DNA from: Mycobacterium sp. 852013-50091_SCH5140682
Lineage (GTDB): Bacteria; Actinomycetota; Actinomycetes; Mycobacteriales; Mycobacteriaceae
NCBI RefSeq assembly: GCF_001665685.1
Contig: NZ_LZTB01000097.1
Coordinates: 32,251-96,250, forward strand
Direction: 5' to 3'
Length of the DNA: 64,000 nt
Below the pieces are notes generated by a model. It was not told where the DNA came from and ran no database searches. It saw only the letters and a list, made by a program, of their open reading frames with translations. This document shows, in pieces, positions 38,669 to 47,216 of this stretch (positions are counted from its first letter, which is position 1; every line of letters starts with the position of its first letter). Made by a program: the position numbers and the translations under genes.

Positions 38669-39601
38669 TCAGGTGGGTTGCAGGTCGGATACCCCGAAGC
38701 GGTCCAGGTTCGCGATCAGAAAATCTCGCAACCCCTCCGGGTCCCGGCCGGTGAGCGTGCGGAACGCCTCGCGATCGACCGGCGGTTTGCGACCACTTTC
38801 GGCGACCACGTGCCCTACCGACGAAATGTGCTGTGCCATAGCCAGGTTGACGACGTCGCCGTCGGATGACCGAGCGATCTGTTCCAGGTCGTCGCGCCAC
38901 TCGTCACGGGTGACGCCCTGGTATCGGATGGGGCGCGAGGTCAGTTCTGCGAGCAGCGCCGCCACGTCGCCATGGCTGAACGCCTCGGTTCCCTTGGCGT
39001 AGTACACGGGATCGGGGAACTGTTCGGGATGCAGCAGTGCGGCCAATCCCAACTCCGCGGCGTCGCGGCCGCCGATCCAGGGGATTTCGCCCGGGCCGAA
39101 CGAATTGCGAATGAGACCCTGCAGGCGAATCGAGCCGCTGTGCAGGACGAGCAGGTTCTCGTGGAACAGTGCGGCGATCCGCAGGATCACCAGATCAAGG
39201 CCGGCCCACTCCAAGACCTGCTCGGCCAGCCATTGGGCACGGCCGAGATCGCTGAGGTGGTCGGGGTGCGCGGCTCCCATCGACATCACCACGGTGCGGG
39301 GCTGCCTGCCCACCTCGCGAACCGCGGAGGCGTAGTTGGCCGCGGCGGGGATGACCCCGGCATCGATCGGGTAGGCGAAGTAGGCGAGGTCGACATCGGC
39401 CAGGGCGGGCAACAGGGTCCGCCGGTCGTGCAGATCACCGACGACGACTTCCGCGCCCAGGGTTTCGAGCCGGTCCGTGCGTTCGCCGAGCGTGCGGGCG
39501 AGTACCCGCACCGGGTGACCCAGTTGGCGTAGCCGCTTCACCAAATACTCGCCGGTGTTGCCGTGTCGGCCGGTCGCGCCGGTCACCAGGATCGGATTCA
39601 C
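38669..39601 (-). CDS. NmrA-like NAD(P)-binding protein
   Basis: 310-residue Rossmann protein of the atypical SDR/NmrA group. The N-terminal ILVTGATGRHGNTGEYLVKRL holds a GxxGxxG dinucleotide site, with arginines (VLARTLGER) suited to NADP. The catalytic YxxxK of classical SDRs is not apparent, so a sensor or reductase role is open. AAGGAG precedes the GTG start. It lies 32 bases downstream of the MDR gene on the same strand, probably in one operon controlled at 40644. Confidence 0.85.
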   Translation of the reverse strand: MNPILVTGATGRHGNTGEYLVKRLRQLGHPVRVLARTLGERTDRLETLGAEVVVGDLHDRRTLLPALADVDLAYFAYPIDAGVIPAAANYASAVREVGRQPRTVVMSMGAAHPDHLSDLGRAQWLAEQVLEWAGLDLVILRIAALFHENLLVLHSGSIRLQGLIRNSFGPGEIPWIGGRDAAELGLAALLHPEQFPDPVYYAKGTEAFSHGDVAALLAELTSRPIRYQGVTRDEWRDDLEQIARSSDGDVVNLAMAQHISSVGHVVAESGRKPPVDREAFRTLTGRDPEGLRDFLIANLDRFGVSDLQPT

Positions 39602-39633
39602 TTGTGCTCCTTGGTCATTCGGGATCGGTTCGG

Positions 39634-40620
39634 TCAGTCGTTGAACGTGAACAGCACTTTGCCGCCGCGTTGTGTGGTCTGGGTGTGGGCGAACGCCTTC
39701 TGGTAGTCCCGCAGCGGATAGGTCGACTCGACGGGCACCGACAGGTCGCCGGAGACGACCAGGCCGGCCAGGTGGGACAGGGTCGAGACGACCTCGGGGC
39801 GTGGCGTCCGGCGGTACCAGTTGCCGAGCCAGAACCCGGTGTACCGCACCTCGTTGCCCAGCAGGGCGCCCGTCGACGGAGCTGCCGGCGCTCCGGTCAG
39901 TGAGCCGTATGTGACGGTGGTCCCGCGGAATTCGAGCGCGTCGACCAACTCGGCGGCGTGCGAGCCGCCCAACGGATCGAGGACCAGGCGCAGACGCTGG
40001 TCACCCAGCGTGCGGGCGATGTCCGCGGCGGCGTTCGGGCCGCTGATCACCACGGCATCTCCGCCGGCTTCGCGGACCTCGGTTGCGGCGTCCTCGCGCC
40101 GGACCACGTTGAGCGTCTTCAGCCCCCGACGGCGGGCCAGCGCCACCACCAACCGCCCGACCGCGGAGTTCGCCGCAGTCTGGCCGATCCAGTCACCTGG
40201 ACCCAGGCTGACCTCCTCGAGCAGCAGGTGTGCGGTCGGTGGATTGATCGTGACCATCGCCAACTGCACGGGATCGGCGTCAGCCGGTACCTCGACCACA
40301 TCGTCTCGGGAGACGACTACCCGCTGCGACCAGGTGCCGAATTCGTATGTGGGCAGCAGGATCACGCGCTTGCCAATGATGCTGGGGTGCACGCCGCTAC
40401 CGGCGCCGTCCACGATGCCGACGCCTTCGCCGCCGACCGTCGCGGGCGGTTCCGGGCGCGCGAGGTATTTGCCCCGGATCAGTAGCAGATCCGACGGATT
40501 GATCGCGGCCGCCTCCAGGCGCACCGAAACCTGGCCTGCGCCGGGAGAGGGCTCAGGGCCGTCGACGAGCTCGACCGAGTCCTCCGGCTCGCCGAATCGG
40601 GTCAGGACGAGATGCTGCAT
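39634..40620 (-). CDS. Zinc-free MDR reductase (trans-2-enoyl reductase-like)
   Basis: 328-residue medium-chain reductase of the MECR/ETR type (MQHLVLTRFGEPEDSVELVDGPEPSPGAGQVSVRLEAAAINPSDLL). The stretch INPPTAHLLLEEVSLGPGDWIGQTAANSAVGRLVVALARRRGLKT is the signature of enoyl reductases, and zinc ligands are absent. The ATG at 40620 follows GAAGGAG; further upstream in-frame sequence runs into the operator dyad. Substrate unknown. Confidence 0.87.
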   Translation of the reverse strand: MQHLVLTRFGEPEDSVELVDGPEPSPGAGQVSVRLEAAAINPSDLLLIRGKYLARPEPPATVGGEGVGIVDGAGSGVHPSIIGKRVILLPTYEFGTWSQRVVVSRDDVVEVPADADPVQLAMVTINPPTAHLLLEEVSLGPGDWIGQTAANSAVGRLVVALARRRGLKTLNVVRREDAATEVREAGGDAVVISGPNAAADIARTLGDQRLRLVLDPLGGSHAAELVDALEFRGTTVTYGSLTGAPAAPSTGALLGNEVRYTGFWLGNWYRRTPRPEVVSTLSHLAGLVVSGDLSVPVESTYPLRDYQKAFAHTQTTQRGGKVLFTFND

Positions 40621-40643
40621 CGGATTCTCCTTCTTCACCGGCT

Positions 40644-40677
40644 GATAGCTGAGTATAGTAATCAATACTCAGCTATC
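40644..40677. promoter_or_regulatory. Perfect 13-base-arm operator upstream of the MDR/NmrA operon
   Basis: GATAGCTGAGTAT, 8-base centre AGTAATCA, then the exact complement. It begins 24 bases upstream of the MDR ATG, so it probably overlaps the promoter. No regulator gene is adjacent; HxlR, MarR and TetR proteins bind such sites. Confidence 0.75.
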
Positions 40678-40737
40678 GTCAATGGGGTGGTGATCGGGAG
40701 AGTTGCGTGCACGCGCCGATGCGCCGCCGCACGCGCC

Positions 40738-40799
40738 GAGTGGCCAGTTATGCCACGCGGCACGCTATTTCGCGTGTCGTAAGTGGCCAGTCGGCGTTA
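40738..40799. repeat. Palindromic element, copy 2 (19-17-19)
   Basis: Left arm GAGTGGCCAGTTATGCCAC (40738-40756), 17-base spacer, right arm 40774-40792, tail CGGCGTT. Same plan as 8980-9041. Its tail contains the stop codon of the CHAP gene, just as copy 1 contains the sigma gene stop. Confidence 0.7.
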
Positions 40800-41360
40800 T
40801 TCGTAGCGGCCGAAGCCGCGAATGCCCGGATCGTCGGAGATCTTGTAGGTCGACAGGGCCACGTTGCGGCCTTCGTTGCCGCCGACTGTGGTGAGCGTGC
40901 CATTGTCGTTGATCAACACGATGTTGACGTGCTGACCTTTCGGGCTCGGGCTGTCGTAGAGCACCATGTCCCCGGGCTGCGGTGCGTAATCCCGCGATTC
41001 CCACCGCCCCTGCGTCTGCAGGTAGTCGGTGAGCGTCAAGACGCCCGGGATGCGCCAGTGCCCGGAGTTGGGGTTGGTGAATGGCTTGCCGGATTCGCGC
41101 ATCACCCAGCTGGTGAAATCCGCGCACCAGGGCTCGTCGTTGCCCTCGGAGTACTTGGACATGCCTGCTTGCGCTGCGTACTCCTGGGCCAGAACGTGCA
41201 CGACGGCTGCTCTGCCCGGGCTCAGCTGCGAGGTGTCGACGTCGGGAAAGTCGGGCCGGGCGACGTGCTCGCGATAGCCGCGATACCCGGCCAATGCCGC
41301 GACGGCCACCATCACCAGGGCGGCCAGGACCAGCAGGATGCGCCATGCGCGTCTGTGCAT
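40797..41360 (-). CDS. Membrane-anchored CHAP-domain amidase/peptidase
   Basis: 187 residues. The N-terminal helix AWRILLVLAALVMVAVAALAGY is a signal anchor. The CHAP-type fold follows with catalytic Cys79 in EPWCADFTSWVM and His144 in PKGQHVNIVL, then VGGNEGRNV. CHAP enzymes cut peptidoglycan peptides or amide bonds, so a periplasmic cell-wall role is likely. Extending the frame upstream would cover nfo on the other strand and is not supported. The stop lies within the second palindromic element. Confidence 0.83.
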   Translation of the reverse strand: MHRRAWRILLVLAALVMVAVAALAGYRGYREHVARPDFPDVDTSQLSPGRAAVVHVLAQEYAAQAGMSKYSEGNDEPWCADFTSWVMRESGKPFTNPNSGHWRIPGVLTLTDYLQTQGRWESRDYAPQPGDMVLYDSPSPKGQHVNIVLINDNGTLTTVGGNEGRNVALSTYKISDDPGIRGFGRYE

Positions 41361-41425
41361 GTTTGCCAGACTATGTGACGTCCGTCGGCGCGCAGCGCGG
41401 CAATTTCGGTGTCGGAGCCGGCGCC

Positions 41426-41431
41426 TAAACT
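41426..41431 (+). promoter_or_regulatory. -10 element for leaderless nfo transcript
   Basis: TAAACT ends 7 bases before the nfo GTG and no ribosome site is visible. This spacing puts the transcript start on the initiation codon, the usual leaderless arrangement in mycobacteria. Confidence 0.5.
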
Positions 41432-41438
41432 TGGGCAC

Positions 41439-42194
41439 GTGCTCATCGGTTCGCATGTAGACAACACTGACCCGCTGGCCGCGGCGGCAGCTGACGGCGC
41501 CGACGTGGTGCAGTTCTTCCTCGGCAATCCGCAGAGCTGGAAGAAACCCAAGCCGCGCGAAGATGCCGACGTACTCAAGGCGTCCAGCGTGCCCTTGTAC
41601 GTGCATGCGCCGTACCTGATCAATGTCGCTTCGGCGAACAACCGGGTACGTATCCCGTCCCGCAAGATCCTGCAGGACACATGCGACGCGGCCGCCGAGA
41701 TCGGTGCCACCGCGGTGATCGTGCACGGCGGTCACGCCGACGACAATGACATCGAGGCCGGGTTCGAGCGTTGGGTCAAGGCGCTGGACAGCCTCAAGAC
41801 CGACGTCCCGGTGTACCTGGAGAACACCGCGGGCGGGGATCACGCCATGGCGCGGCATTTCGACACCATCGCCCGGCTGTGGGATCACATCGGCGACAAG
41901 GGGATTGGCTTCTGTCTGGACACCTGCCATGCGTGGGCCGCGGGTGAGGCGCTGATCGACGCGGTGGACCGCATCAAGGCCATCACCGGGCGCATCGACC
42001 TGGTGCACTGCAACGACTCCCGGGACGCCGCCGGCTCCGGGGCCGACCGGCACGCCAATTTCGGTCTGGGACAGATCGATCCGCAACTGCTGGCCGCAGT
42101 GGTCAAAGCTGCCGACGCGCCGGTGATCTGCGAGACATCCGACGAAGGCCGCAAGGACGACATCGCGTTCCTGCGCGAACACGCCACAGACTGA
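41439..42194 (+). CDS. nfo: Endonuclease IV (AP endonuclease)
   Basis: 251-residue TIM-barrel zinc enzyme cutting 5' of abasic sites in base excision repair (M. tuberculosis end, Rv0670). It starts MLIGSHVDNTDPLAAAAADG. VYLENTAGGD, FCLDTCHAWAAG, LVHCNDSRD and GSGADRHANFG are the conserved metal-binding segments, and VICETSDEGR supplies the last Glu. The GTG at 41439 matches the M. tuberculosis start. Confidence 0.95.
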   Translation: MLIGSHVDNTDPLAAAAADGADVVQFFLGNPQSWKKPKPREDADVLKASSVPLYVHAPYLINVASANNRVRIPSRKILQDTCDAAAEIGATAVIVHGGHADDNDIEAGFERWVKALDSLKTDVPVYLENTAGGDHAMARHFDTIARLWDHIGDKGIGFCLDTCHAWAAGEALIDAVDRIKAITGRIDLVHCNDSRDAAGSGADRHANFGLGQIDPQLLAAVVKAADAPVICETSDEGRKDDIAFLREHATD

Positions 42195-42198
42195 AACG

Positions 42199-43020
42199 GT
42201 GTTCGCGCGCTGCGGGTGGCTGCTGGTCATCGCGCTGGCGTGCGCCTGTGCCGGGCCGGGTGCTGCCGCGCCGCCCGCGACGCCGAGTCAGTCGGTGCAT
42301 CACCTCACCGTCGGTGGGCTCGACCGCACCTACCGGCTGTACCGGCCCGGCGGTCTACCCGCGTCGGCGCCACTGGTGGTCATGCTGCACGGCGGTTTCG
42401 GCAGTGCTGAACAAGCTGAAAGGGCTTACGGCTGGGACGGTTTGGCGGACAGCGCGAAGTTCGTCGTCGCCTATCCCGACGGGGTGTCCCGGGCCTGGAA
42501 CGTCGGTGGATGCTGCGGGCAGCCCGCCAAACAGAACATCGACGACGTCGGCTTTGTCGACGCGGTGGTGGCGGACGTTCCCGGCATCGATCGGCGACGC
42601 GTCTACGCCACCGGCATGAGCAACGGCGGCATGATGGCGTTCGCATTAGCCTGCAACACCGGCGCCTTCGCGGCCATCGGACCGGTCTCGGCGACGCAAC
42701 TGTCCTGCCCGAATCCGCGGCCGACGTCGGTCATGCACATCCACGGCACCGCTGATCGGATGATCCGCTACGACGGCGGCCCGGGGATGGGCTTCGCTCA
42801 CATCAACGGTCCACCGGTGCGGGATGTCGACGCGTCCTGGCGCAACATCGACCAGTGCGCTGGGCCGACCGTTACGGCGGACGGCGGCGTGTCCACCTCT
42901 ACCGCCACCTGCCCCGGCAATCGCGCCGTGGTGCTCAGCACCGTCGACGGGGGTGGGCACGATTGGCCGCCCTTCGCGACGGCGGCGCTGTGGCGGTTTT
43001 TCCGCGAGCATCCGCAGTGA
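42199..43020 (+). CDS. lpqP: LpqP-like secreted esterase (PHB depolymerase/feruloyl esterase family)
   Basis: 273 residues. A signal segment (MFARCGWLLVIALACACAGPG) carries a cysteine near the cleavage site; the lipobox is poor (ALAC), so lipid anchoring is uncertain although the M. tuberculosis neighbour Rv0671 is called lipoprotein LpqP. Catalytic Ser is in TGMSNGGMMA, oxyanion region in VVMLHGGFGS, and catalytic His in GGGHDWP. It starts GTG 4 bases after nfo, so the two are probably co-transcribed. Substrate unknown. Confidence 0.85.
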   Translation: MFARCGWLLVIALACACAGPGAAAPPATPSQSVHHLTVGGLDRTYRLYRPGGLPASAPLVVMLHGGFGSAEQAERAYGWDGLADSAKFVVAYPDGVSRAWNVGGCCGQPAKQNIDDVGFVDAVVADVPGIDRRRVYATGMSNGGMMAFALACNTGAFAAIGPVSATQLSCPNPRPTSVMHIHGTADRMIRYDGGPGMGFAHINGPPVRDVDASWRNIDQCAGPTVTADGGVSTSTATCPGNRAVVLSTVDGGGHDWPPFATAALWRFFREHPQ

Positions 43021-43025
43021 CGCCC

Positions 43026-43063
43026 TGTTACAACTCTTGAACAACTGTCGGCAAACTGTAACA
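43026..43063 (+). promoter_or_regulatory. Dyad upstream of fadE8
   Basis: TGTTACA and its complement TGTAACA, 24 bases apart, flanking TTGAACAACTGTC and lying 9 bases before the fadE8 ATG. Possibly an operator for the fadE8-echA4-paaX-echA5 group. Weak evidence. Confidence 0.3.
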
Positions 43064-43071
43064 CTGGGTGT

Positions 43072-44694
43072 ATGAGCGATACGCACGTCGTCACCAATCA
43101 GGTCCCGCCGCTGGAGGACTTCAACTCCGCCGCGTCCCCGGTGCTGACCGAGGCACTGGTCCGTGAGGGCGGTGAGTGGGGGCTCGACGAGGTCAACGCG
43201 GTCGGAGCGCTGAACGGCAGCGCCCAGGTGCAGCGGTGGGGCGAGCTCGCCGATCGCAACCAGCCGATCCTGCACACCCATGACCGCTACGGCCACCGCG
43301 TCGACGAAGTCGAATACGACCCCGCCTATCACGAGCTGATGACCGCCGCGATCAAACACGGCCTGCATGCCGCGCCGTGGGCCGACGACCGGCCCGGTTC
43401 CCATGTGGTGCGTGCCGCCAAGACCTCGGTGTGGACCGCCGAGCCCGGACACATGTGCCCCATCTCGATGACCTATGCCGTCGTCCCCGCGCTGCGGTTC
43501 AACCCGGAGTTGGCCGAGATCTACGAACCGCTGCTGACCAGCCGCGTCTACGATCCCGAACTCACGGTGCCGTCGATCAAACCCGGCATCACCGCCGGTA
43601 TGTCGATGACCGAGAAGCAGGGCGGATCCGATGTCCGCGCCGGCACCACGCAGGCGGTGCCCAACGGCGACGGCACGTACTCGCTCACCGGCCACAAGTG
43701 GTTCACCTCTGCGCCGATGGGGGATATCTTCCTGGTGCTGGCCCAAGCTCCGGGCGGATTGAGTTGCTTCTTCCTGCCACGGGTGCTGCCCGACGGCAGT
43801 CGTAACCGAATGTTCCTGCAGCGCCTCAAGGACAAGCTCGGCAACCACGCCAACGCGTCCAGCGAGGTCGAGTACGACGGTGCGGTGGCCTGGCTGGTCG
43901 GCGAGGAGGGCCGGGGGGTGAAGACCATCATCGAGATGGTCAACCTGACCCGGCTCGACTGCACCTTGGGCAGCGCCACCAGCATGCGCACCGGCCTGAG
44001 CCGCGCGGTGCACCACGCCCAGCATCGAAAGGCGTTCGGCGCCTACCTGATCGACCAGCCGCTCATGCGCAACGTGCTCGCCGATCTGGCCGTCGAGGCC
44101 GAGGCTGCCACCATGCTGGCCATGCGGATGGCCGGGGCCACCGACAAGGCGGTGCGCGGCGACGAACGCGAAGGGCTGCTGCGGCGCATCGGCCTGGCCG
44201 CAGGCAAGTACTGGGTGTGCAAGCGTGCCACGCCGCACGCGGGCGAGGCGATGGAATGCCTGGGCGGTAACGGCTACGTCGAAGAATCGGGTATGCCGCG
44301 GCTCTACCGCGAAGCTCCGCTGATGGGCATCTGGGAAGGCTCCGGCAACGTGAGCGCACTGGACACGTTGCGCGCCATGGCAACTCGTCCGGAATGCGTG
44401 GAGGTGCTGTTCGACGAGCTGGCACTGGGCCAGGATCCGCGGCTCGACGCGCATGCCGCGGCACTCAAGGCGCAACTCGGCGCGTTCGACGACATCGAAT
44501 ACCGGGCCCGTAAGGTGGCCGAGGACATCAGCCTGGCGTTGCAGGGCTCGCTGCTGGTGCGGCACGGTCACCCGGCCGTCGCCGAGGCATTCCTGGCCAG
44601 CCGGCTGGGCGGGCAGTGGGGCGGTGCCTTCGGAACCTTGCCCACCGGGCTGGATCTCGCGCCGATCATCGAGCGCGCGTTGGTCAAAGGATGA
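43072..44694 (+). CDS. fadE8: AidB-like acyl-CoA dehydrogenase FadE8
   Basis: 540-residue flavoprotein of the acyl-CoA dehydrogenase family, AidB branch: long N-terminal domain (GGEWGLDEVNAVGALNGSAQVQRWGELADRNQP), PGITAGMSMTEKQGGSDVRA at the FAD site, RKAFGAYLIDQPLMRNVLADLAVE and the ending YREAPLMGIWEGSGNVSALD with the base Glu. E. coli AidB responds to DNA alkylation. The mycobacterial protein (Rv0672) is usually assigned to beta-oxidation. Substrate not known. A 58-base palindrome separates it from echA4. Confidence 0.92.
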   Translation: MSDTHVVTNQVPPLEDFNSAASPVLTEALVREGGEWGLDEVNAVGALNGSAQVQRWGELADRNQPILHTHDRYGHRVDEVEYDPAYHELMTAAIKHGLHAAPWADDRPGSHVVRAAKTSVWTAEPGHMCPISMTYAVVPALRFNPELAEIYEPLLTSRVYDPELTVPSIKPGITAGMSMTEKQGGSDVRAGTTQAVPNGDGTYSLTGHKWFTSAPMGDIFLVLAQAPGGLSCFFLPRVLPDGSRNRMFLQRLKDKLGNHANASSEVEYDGAVAWLVGEEGRGVKTIIEMVNLTRLDCTLGSATSMRTGLSRAVHHAQHRKAFGAYLIDQPLMRNVLADLAVEAEAATMLAMRMAGATDKAVRGDEREGLLRRIGLAAGKYWVCKRATPHAGEAMECLGGNGYVEESGMPRLYREAPLMGIWEGSGNVSALDTLRAMATRPECVEVLFDELALGQDPRLDAHAAALKAQLGAFDDIEYRARKVAEDISLALQGSLLVRHGHPAVAEAFLASRLGGQWGGAFGTLPTGLDLAPIIERALVKG

Positions 44695-44704
44695 GTTCCA
44701 CCGC

Positions 44705-44762
44705 CGAGCAGTCACGGAATCGCACAAATCTGGCATCTTTAGTGCGAGTCTGTGACTGCTCG
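44705..44762. repeat. 58-base palindromic element between fadE8 and echA4
   Basis: Arms of 21 bases (44705-44725 and 44742-44762) match at 19 of 21 positions around a 16-base loop. Outer part CGAGCAGTCAC. Size and plan resemble the 19-17-19 elements, but the sequence differs. It may act as terminator or REP-like unit. Confidence 0.7.
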
Positions 44763-44779
44763 CGGGGGAAGGTGAGGGC

Positions 44780-45700
44780 ATGAGCGTCGACGTCGACAAC
44801 CTCACCACCATGACCTATGAGGTCACCGATCGCGTCGCTCGCATCACGTTCAACCGGCCGGACAAGGGCAATTCGATCGTGGCGGCCACACCGCTGGAGT
44901 TGGCGGCGTGTGTGGAGCGCGCAGACCTGGACCCGGCGGTGCATGTGATCCTGGTGTCCGGCCGGGGTGAAGGGTTCTGTGCCGGATTCGATTTGAGCGC
45001 GTACGCCGACGGCACCTCGTCGGCGGGCGGCGCCGATCTTCACGGCACGGTGCTCGACGGGAAGACCCAGGCGATCAATCACCTGCCGGACCAGCCCTGG
45101 GACCCGATGATCGACTATCAGATGATGAGCCGGTTCGTGCGTGGGTTCTCCAGCCTGATGCGCGCCGACAAGCCGACGGTGGTCAAGATCCACGGCTACT
45201 GCGTCGCCGGCGGCACCGACATCGCGTTGCACGCCGATCAGGTGATCGCGGCGTCCGATGCCAAGATCGGATATCCGCCGATGCGGGTGTGGGGCGTGCC
45301 TGCCGCCGGGTTGTGGGCACACCGACTCGGCGATCAACGCGCGAAACGGCTTCTGTTCACCGGCGATTGCATCACCGGCGCCCAGGCGGCCGAGTGGGGG
45401 CTCGCCGTCGAAGCGCCAGAGCCCGACGCTCTCGACGAGCGAACCGAACGCCTCGTCGAACGCATCGCGGCAATGCCGGTGAATCAGCTCATCATGGCCA
45501 AGCTGGCCTGCAATACCGCGTTGCTGCAGCAAGGGGTGGCCACCAGCCAGATGGTCAGCACCGTCTTCGACGGCATCGCCAGGCATACTCCCGAGGGCCA
45601 CGCGTTCGTCGCCGACGCCCGAGAGCACGGATTCCGGGAGGCGGTACGCCACCGCGACGAACCCATGGGCGATCACGGGCGCCGGACCTCCGGAGTGTGA
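44780..45700 (+). CDS. echA4: Crotonase-family protein EchA4
   Basis: 306-residue crotonase, longer than usual (about 260) because of an insertion at residues 75-115 (GTSSAGGADLHGTVLDGKTQAINHLPDQPWDPMID). The oxyanion loop GFCAGFDLSAYA is present. The two catalytic glutamates of a hydratase are not: GGTDIAL stands for GGGxELA and YPPMRVWG for PExxxG. It therefore may not be a true enoyl-CoA hydratase. GGGGAAGG precedes the ATG. Confidence 0.88.
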   Translation: MSVDVDNLTTMTYEVTDRVARITFNRPDKGNSIVAATPLELAACVERADLDPAVHVILVSGRGEGFCAGFDLSAYADGTSSAGGADLHGTVLDGKTQAINHLPDQPWDPMIDYQMMSRFVRGFSSLMRADKPTVVKIHGYCVAGGTDIALHADQVIAASDAKIGYPPMRVWGVPAAGLWAHRLGDQRAKRLLFTGDCITGAQAAEWGLAVEAPEPDALDERTERLVERIAAMPVNQLIMAKLACNTALLQQGVATSQMVSTVFDGIARHTPEGHAFVADAREHGFREAVRHRDEPMGDHGRRTSGV

Positions 45701-45703
45701 CGC

Positions 45704-46435
45704 GTGCCCACCCTGAACCGGATGACGGCCAGGTCGGTGGTGCTGAGCGTGCTGCTCGGTGCGCATCCGGCCTGGGCCACCGCCGCTGAACTCGTCAGGC
45801 TCACAGCGGATTTCGACATCAAGGAAACGGCGCTGCGGGTGGCCTTGACGCGCATGGTCGGCGCTGGTGATCTGGTGCGCTCTGAAGATGGTTACCGGTT
45901 GGCAGACCGGCTGCTGGCCCGGCAGCGCCGCCAGGACGACGCCATCAACCCTCGGCTGCGGCCGGACAACGGGGAGTGGCTCACCCTCGTCATCACCAGT
46001 GTCGGCACCGACGCCCGCACTCGGGCCGCGTTACGAACCACGTTGCAGCAGTGTCGTTTCGCCGAGCTGCGCGAAGGAGTGTGGATGCGGCCCGACAACC
46101 TCGAGCAGGTGCTGCCGCAGGAGATCACGGCACGGGTGCGGCAGTTGCACACCCGGGACGACGACCCGGCCGATTTGGTCGCGCGGCTGTGGGATCTGCC
46201 CGGGTGGATGCGGACGGGGAATCGGTTGCTCCACGACATCGCCTCTGCCACAGACATTCCGGGTCGGTTCGTGGCCGCCGCGGGCATCGTGCGGCACCTG
46301 CTCACCGACCCGGTGCTGCCCGAGGGGCTGCTGCCCGCCGACTGGCCCGGCACGCAATTGCGCACGGCCTACACCGAATTCGCCGCCGAACTCGTCGCGC
46401 GGCGCGACCGGACCGAACTCACGGAGGCGACATGA
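45704..46435 (+). CDS. PaaX-like transcriptional regulator (Rv0674 type)
   Basis: 243 residues resembling PaaX, the phenylacetyl-CoA-responsive GntR-like repressor. The N-terminal winged helix is SVVLSVLLGAHPAWATAAELVRLTADFDIKETALRVALTRMVGAGDLVRSEDGYRL, and the PaaX middle domain has EWLTLVI and REGVWMRPDNL. It starts GTG 3 bases after echA4 and overlaps echA5 by ATGA, so it is embedded in the operon it probably controls. Effector unknown. Confidence 0.88.
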   Translation: MPTLNRMTARSVVLSVLLGAHPAWATAAELVRLTADFDIKETALRVALTRMVGAGDLVRSEDGYRLADRLLARQRRQDDAINPRLRPDNGEWLTLVITSVGTDARTRAALRTTLQQCRFAELREGVWMRPDNLEQVLPQEITARVRQLHTRDDDPADLVARLWDLPGWMRTGNRLLHDIASATDIPGRFVAAAGIVRHLLTDPVLPEGLLPADWPGTQLRTAYTEFAAELVARRDRTELTEAT

Positions 46436-47199
46436 CCGAACCCGTCCGGATCGAACGCAACGGCGCGGTGACCACGGTGATCCTGCACCGCCCGCACGCG
46501 CGCAACGCCGTCGACGGTCCGACCGCGGCCGCGCTGGTCGCCGCGTTCGAGGAATTCGACGCCGACGACTCCGCATCGGTCGCCGTGTTCTGGGGCGACG
46601 GTGGAACATTCTGTGCCGGAGCCGATCTCAAGGCCTTCGGCACGCCGCAGTCCAACACCCTGAGCGCGGCGGGCCCGGGCCCGATGGGTCCGAGCCGGAT
46701 GGTCCTGTCCAAGCCCGTGATCGCCGCCATCAGTGGCTACGCGGTGGCCGGCGGCCTGGAGTTGGCGCTCTGGTGCGACATGCGGGTGGTCGAGGAGGAC
46801 GCGGTGCTCGGGGTGTTCTGCCGACGCTGGGGTGTTCCGCTCATCGACGGCGGCACTGTGCGGTTGCCACGGCTGATCGGTGAAAGCCGGGCGATGGATC
46901 TGATCCTGACCGGCCGTGCCGTGGACTCCGCCGAGGCTTACGCGATCGGTCTGGCCAACAGGGTGGTTCCGAAAGGCGATGCGCGCACCGCTGCCGAGGA
47001 ATTGGCGGCCGACCTGGCGGCGCTACCCCAGCAGTGTCTACGCGCCGATCGGCTGTCCGCGTTGCGCCAGTGGGGCCAATCAGAGCAAGCAGCAATGGAA
47101 TTCGAGTTCGAGAGCATCGAGCGGGTCAAGCACGAGGCGGCACACGGTGCCGGCCGATTCGCGGCGGGTGCGGGTCGCCACGGCGCCAGCGCAAGCTGA
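46432..47199 (+). CDS. echA5: Crotonase-family protein EchA5
   Basis: 255-residue crotonase. GTFCAGADLKAFG gives the oxyanion hole and GYAVAGGLELALWCD keeps the first catalytic Glu. The second (PExxxG) is replaced by FCRRWGVPLIDGG. This variant is common among mycobacterial EchA5 proteins and leaves the reaction open (hydratase, isomerase or other). GGAGGCG precedes the ATG. Last gene of the fadE8 block and the last with M. tuberculosis Rv0675 synteny. Confidence 0.88.
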   Translation: MTEPVRIERNGAVTTVILHRPHARNAVDGPTAAALVAAFEEFDADDSASVAVFWGDGGTFCAGADLKAFGTPQSNTLSAAGPGPMGPSRMVLSKPVIAAISGYAVAGGLELALWCDMRVVEEDAVLGVFCRRWGVPLIDGGTVRLPRLIGESRAMDLILTGRAVDSAEAYAIGLANRVVPKGDARTAAEELAADLAALPQQCLRADRLSALRQWGQSEQAAMEFEFESIERVKHEAAHGAGRFAAGAGRHGASAS

Positions 47200-47216
47200 A
47201 ACAGCTCAGAACGAGC

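Noticed and set aside
41361..42230. N-terminal extension of the CHAP protein
   Set aside because: Covers nfo on the other strand; the signal anchor starts at 41360.
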